Shown one piece after another: positions 39,801-53,300 of a stretch of 64,000 nucleotides of DNA (position 1 is the stretch's first letter; every line of letters begins with the position of its first letter). The position numbers and the translations under genes are program-made. The notes under the pieces were generated by a model that searched no databases, was not told the DNA's origin, and saw nothing but the letters and a program-made list of their open reading frames with translations. Source of the DNA: Auanema rhodensis (Eukaryota > Nematoda > Chromadorea > Rhabditida > Rhabditidae); assembly GCA_964057225.1 (NCBI GenBank), contig OZ059900.1:3916501-3980500 (forward strand), in the 5' to 3' direction.

Positions 39801-42800
39801 GCCAAATTGGACTCAAAACTCGGAAAATTCAAAAATTCTTTCTATTTTCGACCTTTTTTGATCAAAATGAATAAATATCAGTGCAAACTTGTAAAAATAG
39901 ACTTATTTCGTGTATTATGTGTTTGATTCTCGAATCTTAGCAAATATGATCAAAATTTACAAGTATTACAGATTTTGTACCAAAAATCGGTGAGTATATG
40001 GTGTTAGAGCCATAAAAACGACCATACTTAGTGTAGTAATGCTATTAGAGTGAAATTCAGTGATTTAAACATTATTAGTGTTTTCTTAATGACTTTTGTT
40101 ATCATAGACAATAAAACTATGCTTTTGATCATATATATGAGCGATTCAACCAGATAGGACTCAAAACTCGGAAATTTCAAAAATTCTTTCTATTTTCGAC
40201 CTTTTTTGATCAAAATGAATAAATATCAGCGCAGACTCATGAAAATAGACTGATTTTGTGTATTGTGTGTTTGATTCTCAAATCTTAACAAATATGATCA
40301 AAATTTACGAGTATCACAGAATTTGTACCAGAAATCGGTGAGTATATGGTGTTAAAGGCAAAAAACGACCATACTTAGTGTAGTAATGCTATTTGAGCGA
40401 AATTCAGTGATTTAAACTACATTAGTGTTTAATCAATGACTTTTGTTGTCATAGACAATAAAACTATGCTTTTGATCATATATATGAGCGATTCAGCCAG
40501 ATAGGACTCAAAACTCGGAAAATTCAAAAATTCTTTCTATTTTCGACCTTTTTTGATCAAAATGAATAAATATCAGTGCAAACTCGTAAAAATATACTGA
40601 TTTTGTGTATTATGTGTTTGATTCTCAAATCTTAGCAAATATGATCAAAATTTACAAGTATTACAGATTGTGTACCAAAAATCGGTGAGTATATGGTGTT
40701 AGAGGCATAAAAACGACCATACTTAGTGTAGTAATGCTATTAGAGTGAAATTCAGTGATTTAAACATTATTAGTGTTTAATTAATGACTTTTGTTGTTAT
40801 AGACAATAAAACTATGCTTTTGATCATATATATGAGCGATTTATACAAATTGGACTCAAAACTCGGAAAATTCAAAAATTCTTTCTATTTTCGACCTTTT
40901 TTGATCAAAATGAATAAATATCAGTGCAAACTCATAAAAATAGACTGATTTTGTGTATTGTGTGTTTGATTCTCAAATCGTAACAAATATGATCAAAATT
41001 TACGAGTATTACAGATTTTGTACCAAAAATCGGTGAGTATATGGTGTTAGAGGCATAAAAACGACCATACTTAGTGTAGTAATGCTATTAGAGTGAAATT
41101 CAGTGATTTAAACATTATTAGTGTTTTCTTAATGACTTTTGTTGTCATAGACAATAAAACTATGCTTTTGATCATATATATGAGCGATTTAGCCAAATTG
41201 GACTCAAAACTCGGAAAATTCAAAAATTCTGTCTATTTTCGACCTTTTTTGATCAAAATGAATAAATATTACTGCAAACTCATAAAAATAGACTGATTTT
41301 GTATATTGTGTGTTTGATTCTCAAATCGTAACAAATTTGATCAAAATTTACGAGTATCACAGAATTTGTTCCAAAAATCGGTGAGTATATGGTGTTAGAG
41401 GCATAAAAACGACCATACTTAGTGTAGTAATGCTATTAGAGTGAAATTCAGTGATTTAAACATCATTAATGTTTAATTAATGACTTTTGTTGTCATAGAC
41501 AATAAAACTATGCTTTTGATCATATATATGAGCGATTTAGCCAAATTGGACTCAAAACTCGGAAATTTCAAAAATGCTTTCTATTTTCGACCTTTTTTGA
41601 TCAAAACGAATAAATATCAGTGCAGACTCATGAAAATAGACTGATTTTGTGTATTGTGTGTTTGATTCTCAAATCGTAACAAATATGATCAAAATTTACG
41701 AGTATCACAGAATTTGTACCAAAAATCGGTGAGTATATGGTGTTAAAGGCGAAAAACGACCATACTTAGTGTAGTAATGCTATTTGAGCGAAATTCAGTG
41801 ATTTAAACATTATTAGTGTTTAATTAATGACTTTTGTTGTTATAGACAATAAAACTATGCTTTTGATCATATATATGAGCGATTTATACAAATTGGACTC
41901 AAAACTCGGAAAATTCAAAAATTCTGTCTATTATCGACCTTTTTTGATCAAAATGAATAAATATTAGTGCAAACTCATAAAAATAGACTGATTTTGTGTA
42001 TTGTATGTTTGATTCTCGAATCTTAACAAATATGATCAAAATTTACGAGTATCACAGAATTTGTACCAAAAATCGGTGAGTATATGGTGTTAAAGGCATA
42101 AAAATGACCATACTTAGTGTAGGAATGCATTTTGAGCGAAATTCAGTGATTTAAACATCATTAGTGTTTATTTAATGACTTTTGTTGTTATAGACAATAA
42201 AACTATGCTTTTGATCATATATATGAGCGATTTAGCCAAATTGGACTCAAAACTCGGAAAATTCAAAAATTCTGTCTATTTTCGACCTTTTTTGATCAAA
42301 ATGAATAAATATTAGTGCAAACTCATAAAATTAGACTGATTTTGTGTATTGTGTGTTTGATTCTCAAATCGTAACAAATATGATCAAAATTTACGAGTAT
42401 CACAGAATTTGTACCAAAAATCGGTGAGTATATGGTGTTAAAGGTAAAAAACGACCATACTTAGTGTAGTAATGCTATTTGAGCGAAATTCAGTGATTTA
42501 AACATCATTAGTGTTTAATCAGTGACTTTTGTTGTCATAGAAAATAAAACTATGCTTTTGATCATAGATATGAGCGATTTAGCCAAATTGGACTCAAAAC
42601 TCGGAAAATTCAAAAATTCTTTCTATTTTCGACCTTTTTTGATCAAAATGAATAAATATCAGTGCAAACTTGTAAAAATAGACTTATTTCGTGTATTATG
42701 TGTTTGATTCTCGAATCTTAGCAAATATGATCAAAATTTACAAGTATTACAGATTTTGTACCAAAAATCGGTGAGTATATGGTGTTAGAGCCATAAAAAC

Positions 42801-43787
42801 GACCATACTTAGTGTAGTAATGCTATTAGAGTGAAATTCAGTGATTTAAACATTATTAGTGTTTTCTTAATGACTTTTGTTATCATAGACAATAAAACTA
42901 TGCTTTTGATCATATATATGAGCGATTCAACCAGATAGGACTCAAAACTCGGAAATTTCAAAAATTCTTTCTATTTTCGACCTTTTTTGATCAAAATGAA
43001 TAAATATCAGCGCAGACTCATGAAAATAGACTGATTTTGTGTATTGTGTGTTTGATTCTCAAATCTTAACAAATATGATCAAAATTTACGAGTATCACAG
43101 AATTTGTACCAGAAATCGGTGAGTATATGGTGTTAAAGGCAAAAAACGACCATACTTAGTGTAGTAATGCTATTTGAGCGAAATTCAGTGATTTAAACTA
43201 CATTAGTGTTTAATCAATGACTTTTGTTGTCATAGACAATAAAACTATGCTTTTGATCATATATATGAGCGATTCAGCCAGATAGGACTCAAAACTCGGA
43301 AAATTCAAAAATTCTTTCTATTTTCGACCTTTTTTGATCAAAATGAATAAATATCAGTGCAAACTCGTAAAAATATACTGATTTTGTGTATTATGTGTTT
43401 GATTCTCAAATCTTAGCAAATATGATCAAAATTTACAAGTATTACAGATTGTGTACCAAAAATCGGTGAGTATATGGTGTTAGAGGCATAAAAACGACCA
43501 TACTTAGTGTAGTAATGCTATTAGAGTGAAATTCAGTGATTTAAACATTATTAGTGTTTAATTAATGACTTTTGTTGTTATAGACAATAAAACTATGCTT
43601 TTGATCATATATATGAGCGATTTATACAAATTGGACTCAAAACTCGGAAAATTCAAAAATTCTGTCTATTTTCGACCTTTTTTGATCAAAATGAATAAAT
43701 ATTACTGCAAACTCATAAAAATAGACTGATTTTGTATATTGTGTGTTTGATTCTCAAATCGTAACAAATTTGATCAAAATTTACGAG
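36836..43787 (+). repeat. Block C copy 2 (12 monomers) fused to an 8-monomer deleted copy
   Basis: From 36836 to about 40850 it is collinear with copy 1 at 4,171 bp, including private variants (CTTATTGTAG at 33774 and 37945; AGAGTAAAATTC at 33448 and 37619). It then jumps inside a monomer between 40847 and 40882 and continues collinear with copy 1 at 6,952 bp. The second pass therefore lacks four monomers (1,390 bp) and measures 2,781 bp. Confidence 0.9.
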
Positions 43788-46700
43788 TATCACAGAATTT
43801 GTTCCAAAAATCGGTGAGTATATGGTGTTAGAGGCATAAAAACGACCATACTTAGTGTAGTAATGCTATTAGAGTGAAATTCAGTGATTTAAACATTATT
43901 AGTGTATATTTGGAGACTTTCGTTATCACAGACAATAAAACTATGCTTTTGATCATAGATATGAGCGATTTAGCCAAATTGGACTCAAAACTCGGAAAAT
44001 TCAAAAATTCTTTCTATTTTCGACCTTTTTTGATCAAAATGAATAAATATCAGTGCAGACTCATGAAAATAGACTGATTTTGTGTATTGTGTGTTTGATT
44101 CTCAAATCGTAACAAATATGATCAAAATTTACGAGTATCACAGAATTTGTACCAAAAATCGGTGAGTATATGGTGTTAAAGGCAAAAAACGACCATACTT
44201 AGTGTAGTAATGCTATTAGAGTGAAATTCAGTGATTTAAACATTATTAGTGTTTTCTTAATGACTTTTGTTGTCATAGACAATAAAACTATGCTTTTGAT
44301 CATATATATGAGCGATTTAGCCAAATTGGACTCAAAACTCGGAAAATTCAAAAATTCTGTCTATTTTCGACCTTTTTTGATCAAAATGAATAAATATCAG
44401 TGCAAACTTGTAAAAATAGACTTATTTCGTGTATTATGTGTTTGATTCTCGAATCTTAGCAAATATGATCAAAATTTACAAGTATTACAGATTTTGTACC
44501 AAAAATCGGTGAGTATATGGTGTTAGAGGCATAAAAACGACCATACTTAGTGTAGTAATGCTATTAGAGTGAAATTCAGTGATTTAAACATTATTAGTGT
44601 TCAATTAATGACTTTTGTTGTCATAGACAATGAAACTATGCTTTTGATCATATATATGAGCGATTTAGCCAAATTGGACTCAAAACTCGAAAAATTCAAA
44701 AATTCTTTCTATTTTCGACCTTTTTTGATCAAAATGAATAAATATCAGTGCAGACTCATGAAAATAAACTGATTTTGTGTATTGTGTGTTTGATTCTCAA
44801 ATCGTAACAAATATGATCAAAATTTACGAGTATCACAGAATTTGTACCAAAAATCGGTGAGTATATGGTGTTAAAGGCAAAAAACGACCATACTTAGTGT
44901 AGTAATGCTATTAGAGTGAAATTCAGTGATTTAAACATTATTAGTGTTTTCTTAATGACTTTTGTTGTCATAGACAATAAAATTATGCTTTTGATCATAT
45001 ATATGAGCGATTTAGCCAAATTGGACTCAAAACTCGGAAAATTCAAAAATTCTTTCTATTTTCGACCTTTTTTGATCAAAATGAATAAATATCAGTGCAA
45101 ACTCATAAAAATAGACTGATTTTGTGTATTGTGTGTTTGATTCTCAAATCGTAACAAATATGATCAAAATTTACGAGTATTACAGATTTTGTACCAAAAA
45201 TCGGTGAGTATATGGTGTTAGAGGCATAAAAACGACCATACTTAGTGTAGTAATGCTATTAGAGTGAAATTCAGTGATTTAAACATTATTAGTGTTTTCT
45301 TAATGACTTTTGTTGTCATAGACAATAAAACTATGCTTTTGATCATATATATGAGCGATTTAGCCAAATTGGACTCAAAACTCGGAAAATTCAAAAATTC
45401 TGTCTATTTTCGACCTTTTTTGATCAAAATGAATAAATATTACTGCAAACTCATAAAAATAGACTGATTTTGTATATTGTGTGTTTGATTCTCAAATCGT
45501 AACAAATTTGATCAAAATTTACGAGTATCACAGAATTTGTTCCAAAAATCGGTGAGTATATGGTGTTAGAGGCATAAAAACGACCATACTTAGTGTAGTA
45601 ATGCTATTAGAGTGAAATTCAGTGATTTAAACATCATTAATGTTTAATTAATGACTTTTGTTGTCATAGACAATAAAACTATGCTTTTGATCATATATAT
45701 GAGCGATTTAGCCAAATTGGACTCAAAACTCGGAAATTTCAAAAATGCTTTCTATTTTCGACCTTTTTTGATCAAAACGAATAAATATCAGTGCAGACTC
45801 ATGAAAATAGACTGATTTTGTGTATTGTGTGTTTGATTCTCAAATCGTAACAAATATGATCAAAATTTACGAGTATCACAGAATTTGTACCAAAAATCGG
45901 TGAGTATATGGTGTTAAAGGCGAAAAACGACCATACTTAGTGTAGTAATGCTATTTGAGCGAAATTCAGTGATTTAAACATTATTAGTGTTTAATTAATG
46001 ACTTTTGTTGTTATAGACAATAAAACTATGCTTTTGATCATATATATGAGCGATTTATACAAATTGGACTCAAAACTCGGAAAATTCAAAAATTCTGTCT
46101 ATTATCGACCTTTTTTGATCAAAATGAATAAATATTAGTGCAAACTCATAAAAATAGACTGATTTTGTGTATTGTATGTTTGATTCTCGAATCTTAACAA
46201 ATATGATCAAAATTTACGAGTATCACAGAATTTGTACCAAAAATCGGTGAGTATATGGTGTTAAAGGCATAAAAATGACCATACTTAGTGTAGGAATGCA
46301 TTTTGAGCGAAATTCAGTGATTTAAACATCATTAGTGTTTATTTAATGACTTTTGTTGTTATAGACAATAAAACTATGCTTTTGATCATATATATGAGCG
46401 ATTTAGCCAAATTGGACTCAAAACTCGGAAAATTCAAAAATTCTGTCTATTTTCGACCTTTTTTGATCAAAATGAATAAATATTAGTGCAAACTCATAAA
46501 ATTAGACTGATTTTGTGTATTGTGTGTTTGATTCTCAAATCGTAACAAATATGATCAAAATTTACGAGTATCACAGAATTTGTACCAAAAATCGGTGAGT
46601 ATATGGTGTTAAAGGTAAAAAACGACCATACTTAGTGTAGTAATGCTATTTGAGCGAAATTCAGTGATTTAAACATCATTAGTGTTTAATCAGTGACTTT

Positions 46701-49700
46701 TGTTGTCATAGAAAATAAAACTATGCTTTTGATCATAGATATGAGCGATTTAGCCAAATTGGACTCAAAACTCGGAAAATTCAAAAATTCTTTCTATTTT
46801 CGACCTTTTTTGATCAAAATGAATAAATATCAGTGCAAACTTGTAAAAATAGACTTATTTCGTGTATTATGTGTTTGATTCTCGAATCTTAGCAAATATG
46901 ATCAAAATTTACAAGTATTACAGATTTTGTACCAAAAATCGGTGAGTATATGGTGTTAGAGGCATAAAAACGACCATACTTAGTGTAGTAATGCTATTAG
47001 AGTGAAATTCAGTGATTTAAACATTATTAGTGTTCAATTAATGACTTTTGTTGTCATAGACAATAAAACTATGCTTTTGATCATATATATGAGCGATTTA
47101 GCCAAATTGGACTCAAAACTCGAAAAATTCAAAAATTCTTTCTATTTTCGACCTTTTTTGATCAAAATGAATAAATATCAGTGCAAACTCATAAAAATAG
47201 ACTGATTTTGTGTATTGTATGTTTGATTCTCAAATCGTAACAAATTTGATCAAAATTTACGAGTATCACAGAATTTGTTCCAAAAATCGGTGAGTATATG
47301 GTGTTAGAGGCATAAAAACGACCATATTTAGTGTAGTAATGCTATTAGAGTGAAATTCAGTGATTTAAACATTATTAGTGTATATTTGGAGACTTTCGTT
47401 ATCACAGACAATAAAACTATGCTTTTGATCATAGATATGAGCGATTTAGCCAAATTAGACTCAAAACTCGGAAATTTCAAAAATTCTTTCTATTTTCGAC
47501 CTTTTTTGATCAAAATGAATAAATATCAGTGCAAACTCGTAAAAATATACTGATTTTGTGTATTATGTGTTTGATTCTCGAATCTTAGCAAATATGATCA
47601 AAATTTACAAGTATTACAGATTGTGTACCAAAAATCGGTGAGTATATGGTGTTAGAGGCATAAAAACGACCATACTTAGTGTAGTAATGCTATTAGAGTG
47701 AAATTCAGTGATTTAAACATTATTAGTGTTTAATTAATGACTTTTGTTGTTATAGACAATAAAACTATGCTTTTGATCATATATATGAGCGATTTATACA
47801 AATTGGACTCAAAACTCGGAAAATTCAAAAATTCTGTCTATTTTCGACCTTTTTTGATCAAAATGAATAAATATCAGTGCAGACTCATGAAAATAAACTG
47901 ATTTTGTGTATTGTGTGTTTGATTCTCAAATCGTAACAAATATGATCAAAATTTACGAGTATCACAGAATTTGTACCAAAAATCGGTGAGTATATGGTGT
48001 TAAAGGCAAAAAACGACCATACTTAGTGTAGTAATGCTATTAGAGTGAAATTCAGTGATTTAAACATTATTAGTGTTTTCTTAATGACTTTTGTTGTCAT
48101 AGACAATAAAACTATGCTTTTGATCATATATATGAGCGATTTAGCCAAATTGGACTCAAAACTCGGAAAATTCAAAAATTCTTTCTATTTTCGACCTTTT
48201 TTGATCAAAATGAATAAATATCAGTGCAAACTCATAAAAATAGACTGATTTTGTGTATTGTGTGTTTGATTCTCAAATCGTAACAAATATGATCAAAATT
48301 TACGAGTATTACAGATTTTGTACCAAAAATCGGTGAGTATATGGTGTTAGAGGCATAAAAACGACCATACTTAGTGTAGTAATGCTATTAGAGTGAAATT
48401 CAGTGATTTAAACATTATTAGTGTTTTCTTAATGACTTTTGTTGTCATAGACAATAAAACTATGCTTTTGATCATATATATGAGCGATTTAGCCAAATTG
48501 GACTCAAAACTCGGAAAATTCAAAAATTCTGTCTATTTTCGACCTTTTTTGATCAAAATGAATAAATATTAGTGCAAACTCATAAAAATAGACTGATTTT
48601 GTGTATTGTATGTTTGATTCTCGAATCTTAACAAATATGATCAAAATTTACGAGTATCACAGAATTTGTACCAAAAATCGGTGAGTATATGGTGTTAAAG
48701 GTAAAAAACGACCATACTTAGTGTAGTAATGCTATTAGAGTGAAATTCAGTGATTTAAACATTATTAGTGTTTTCTTAATGACTTTTGTTGTTATAGACA
48801 ATAAAACTATGCTTTTGATCATATATATGAGCGATTTAGCCAAATTGGACTCAAAACTCGGAAAATTCAAAAATTCTGTCTATTTTCGACCTTTTTTGAT
48901 CAAAATGAATAAATATTAGTGCAAACTCATAAAATTAGACTGATTTTGTGTATTGTGTGTTTGATTCTCAAATCGTAACAAATATGATCAAAATTTACGA
49001 GTATCACAGAATTTGTACCAAAAATCGGTGAGTATATGGTGTTAAAGGTAAAAAACGACCATACTTAGTGTAGTAATGCTATTTGAGCGAAATTCAGTGA
49101 TTTAAACATCATTAGTGTTTAATCAGTGACTTTTGTTGTCATAGAAAATAAAACTATGCTTTTGATCATAGATATGAGCGATTTAGCCAAATTGGACTCA
49201 AAACTCGGAAAATTCAAAAATTCTTTCTATTTTCGACCTTTTTTGATCAAAATGAATAAATATCAGTGCAAACTTGTAAAAATAGACTTATTTCGTGTAT
49301 TATGTGTTTGATTCTCGAATCTTAGCAAATATGATCAAAATTTACAAGTATTACAGATTTTGTACCAAAAATCGGTGAGTATATGGTGTTAGAGCCATAA
49401 AAACGACCATACTTAGTGTAGTAATGCTATTAGAGTGAAATTCAGTGATTTAAACATTATTAGTGTTTTCTTAATGACTTTTGTTATCATAGACAATAAA
49501 ACTATGCTTTTGATCATATATATGAGCGATTCAACCAGATAGGACTCAAAACTCGGAAATTTCAAAAATTCTTTCTATTTTCGACCTTTTTTGATCAAAA
49601 TGAATAAATATCAGCGCAGACTCATGAAAATAGACTGATTTTGTGTATTGTGTGTTTGATTCTCAAATCTTAACAAATATGATCAAAATTTACGAGTATC

Positions 49701-50391
49701 ACAGAATTTGTACCAGAAATCGGTGAGTATATGGTGTTAAAGGCAAAAAACGACCATACTTAGTGTAGTAATGCTATTTGAGCGAAATTCAGTGATTTAA
49801 ACTACATTAGTGTTTAATCAATGACTTTTGTTGTCATAGACAATAAAACTATGCTTTTGATCATATATATGAGCGATTCAGCCAGATAGGACTCAAAACT
49901 CGGAAAATTCAAAAATTCTTTCTATTTTCGACCTTTTTTGATCAAAATGAATAAATATCAGTGCAAACTCGTAAAAATATACTGATTTTGTGTATTATGT
50001 GTTTGATTCTCAAATCTTAGCAAATATGATCAAAATTTACAAGTATTACAGATTGTGTACCAAAAATCGGTGAGTATATGGTGTTAGAGGCATAAAAACG
50101 ACCATACTTAGTGTAGTAATGCTATTAGAGTGAAATTCAGTGATTTAAACATTATTAGTGTTTAATTAATGACTTTTGTTGTTATAGACAATAAAACTAT
50201 GCTTTTGATCATATATATGAGCGATTTATACAAATTGGACTCAAAACTCGGAAAATTCAAAAATTCTGTCTATTTTCGACCTTTTTTGATCAAAATGAAT
50301 AAATATTACTGCAAACTCATAAAAATAGACTGATTTTGTATATTGTGTGTTTGATTCTCAAATCGTAACAAATTTGATCAAAATTTACGAG
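43788..50391 (+). repeat. Block C 19-monomer derivative, copy 1 (6,604 bp)
   Basis: The first nine monomers match copy 1 of the 12-mer at an offset of 11,123 bp. Seven extra monomers follow (46916-49348), and the unit ends with the three-monomer GAGCCATAAAAAC module. The first twelve monomers return 6,604 bp downstream. Confidence 0.88.
46916..49348 (+). repeat. Seven-monomer insertion within the block C unit (2,433 bp)
   Basis: Lies between two copies of the AGAAAATAAAAC monomer (near 46715 and 49145), with the second copy as its last monomer. The monomers inside are recombinants of block C types. One near 47350 joins TATATTTGGAGAC to TTAGACTC and AAACTCGTAAAAATATAC. One near 47700-47900 joins TTATACAAATTGG to GCAGACTCATGAAAATAAAC. 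The first three monomers recur at 53520-54563. Confidence 0.85.
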
Positions 50392-53300
50392 TATCACAGA
50401 ATTTGTTCCAAAAATCGGTGAGTATATGGTGTTAGAGGCATAAAAACGACCATACTTAGTGTAGTAATGCTATTAGAGTGAAATTCAGTGATTTAAACAT
50501 TATTAGTGTATATTTGGAGACTTTCGTTATCACAGACAATAAAACTATGCTTTTGATCATAGATATGAGCGATTTAGCCAAATTGGACTCAAAACTCGGA
50601 AAATTCAAAAATTCTTTCTATTTTCGACCTTTTTTGATCAAAATGAATAAATATCAGTGCAGACTCATGAAAATAGACTGATTTTGTGTATTGTGTGTTT
50701 GATTCTCAAATCGTAACAAATATGATCAAAATTTACGAGTATCACAGAATTTGTACCAAAAATCGGTGAGTATATGGTGTTAAAGGCAAAAAACGACCAT
50801 ACTTAGTGTAGTAATGCTATTAGAGTGAAATTCAGTGATTTAAACATTATTAGTGTTTTCTTAATGACTTTTGTTGTCATAGACAATAAAACTATGCTTT
50901 TGATCATATATATGAGCGATTTAGCCAAATTGGACTCAAAACTCGGAAAATTCAAAAATTCTGTCTATTTTCGACCTTTTTTGATCAAAATGAATAAATA
51001 TCAGTGCAAACTTGTAAAAATAGACTTATTTCGTGTATTATGTGTTTGATTCTCGAATCTTAGCAAATATGATCAAAATTTACAAGTATTACAGATTTTG
51101 TACCAAAAATCGGTGAGTATATGGTGTTAGAGGCATAAAAACGACCATACTTAGTGTAGTAATGCTATTAGAGTGAAATTCAGTGATTTAAACATTATTA
51201 GTGTTCAATTAATGACTTTTGTTGTCATAGACAATAAAACTATGCTTTTGATCATATATATGAGCGATTTAGCCAAATTGGACTCAAAACTCGAAAAATT
51301 CAAAAATTCTTTCTATTTTCGACCTTTTTTGATCAAAATGAATAAATATCAGTGCAGACTCATGAAAATAAACTGATTTTGTGTATTGTGTGTTTGATTC
51401 TCAAATCGTAACAAATATGATCAAAATTTACGAGTATCACAGAATTTGTACCAAAAATCGGTGAGTATATGGTGTTAAAGGCAAAAAACGACCATACTTA
51501 GTGTAGTAATGCTATTAGAGTGAAATTCAGTGATTTAAACATTATTAGTGTTTTCTTAATGACTTTTGTTGTCATAGACAATAAAACTATGCTTTTGATC
51601 ATATATATGAGCGATTTAGCCAAATTGGACTCAAAACTCGGAAAATTCAAAAATTCTTTCTATTTTCGACCTTTTTTGATCAAAATGAATAAATATCAGT
51701 GCAAACTCATAAAAATAGACTGATTTTGTGTATTGTGTGTTTGATTCTCAAATCGTAACAAATATGATCAAAATTTACGAGTATTACAGATTTTGTACCA
51801 AAAATCGGTGAGTATATGGTGTTAGAGGCATAAAAACGACCATACTTAGTGTAGTAATGCTATTAGAGTGAAATTCAGTGATTTAAACATTATTAGTGTT
51901 TTCTTAATGACTTTTGTTGTCATAGACAATAAAACTATGCTTTTGATCATATATATGAGCGATTTAGCCAAATTGGACTCAAAACTCGGAAAATTCAAAA
52001 ATTCTGTCTATTTTCGACCTTTTTTGATCAAAATGAATAAATATTACTGCAAACTCATAAAAATAGACTGATTTTGTATATTGTGTGTTTGATTCTCAAA
52101 TCGTAACAAATTTGATCAAAATTTACGAGTATCACAGAATTTGTTCCAAAAATCGGTGAGTATATGGTGTTAGAGGCATAAAAACGACCATACTTAGTGT
52201 AGTAATGCTATTAGAGTGAAATTCAGTGATTTAAACATCATTAATGTTTAATTAATGACTTTTGTTGTCATAGACAATAAAACTATGCTTTTGATCATAT
52301 ATATGAGCGATTTAGCCAAATTGGACTCAAAACTCGGAAATTTCAAAAATGCTTTCTATTTTCGACCTTTTTTGATCAAAACGAATAAATATCAGTGCAG
52401 ACTCATGAAAATAGACTGATTTTGTGTATTGTGTGTTTGATTCTCAAATCGTAACAAATATGATCAAAATTTACGAGTATCACAGAATTTGTACCAAAAA
52501 TCGGTGAGTATATGGTGTTAAAGGCGAAAAACGACCATACTTAGTGTAGTAATGCTATTTGAGCGAAATTCAGTGATTTAAACATTATTAGTGTTTAATT
52601 AATGACTTTTGTTGTTATAGACAATAAAACTATGCTTTTGATCATATATATGAGCGATTTATACAAATTGGACTCAAAACTCGGAAAATTCAAAAATTCT
52701 GTCTATTATCGACCTTTTTTGATCAAAATGAATAAATATTAGTGCAAACTCATAAAAATAGACTGATTTTGTGTATTGTATGTTTGATTCTCGAATCTTA
52801 ACAAATATGATCAAAATTTACGAGTATCACAGAATTTGTACCAAAAATCGGTGAGTATATGGTGTTAAAGGCATAAAAATGACCATACTTAGTGTAGGAA
52901 TGCATTTTGAGCGAAATTCAGTGATTTAAACATCATTAGTGTTTATTTAATGACTTTTGTTGTTATAGACAATAAAACTATGCTTTTGATCATATATATG
53001 AGCGATTTAGCCAAATTGGACTCAAAACTCGGAAAATTCAAAAATTCTGTCTATTTTCGACCTTTTTTGATCAAAATGAATAAATATTAGTGCAAACTCA
53101 TAAAATTAGACTGATTTTGTGTATTGTGTGTTTGATTCTCAAATCGTAACAAATATGATCAAAATTTACGAGTATCACAGAATTTGTACCAAAAATCGGT
53201 GAGTATATGGTGTTAAAGGTAAAAAACGACCATACTTAGTGTAGTAATGCTATTTGAGCGAAATTCAGTGATTTAAACATCATTAGTGTTTAATCAGTGA

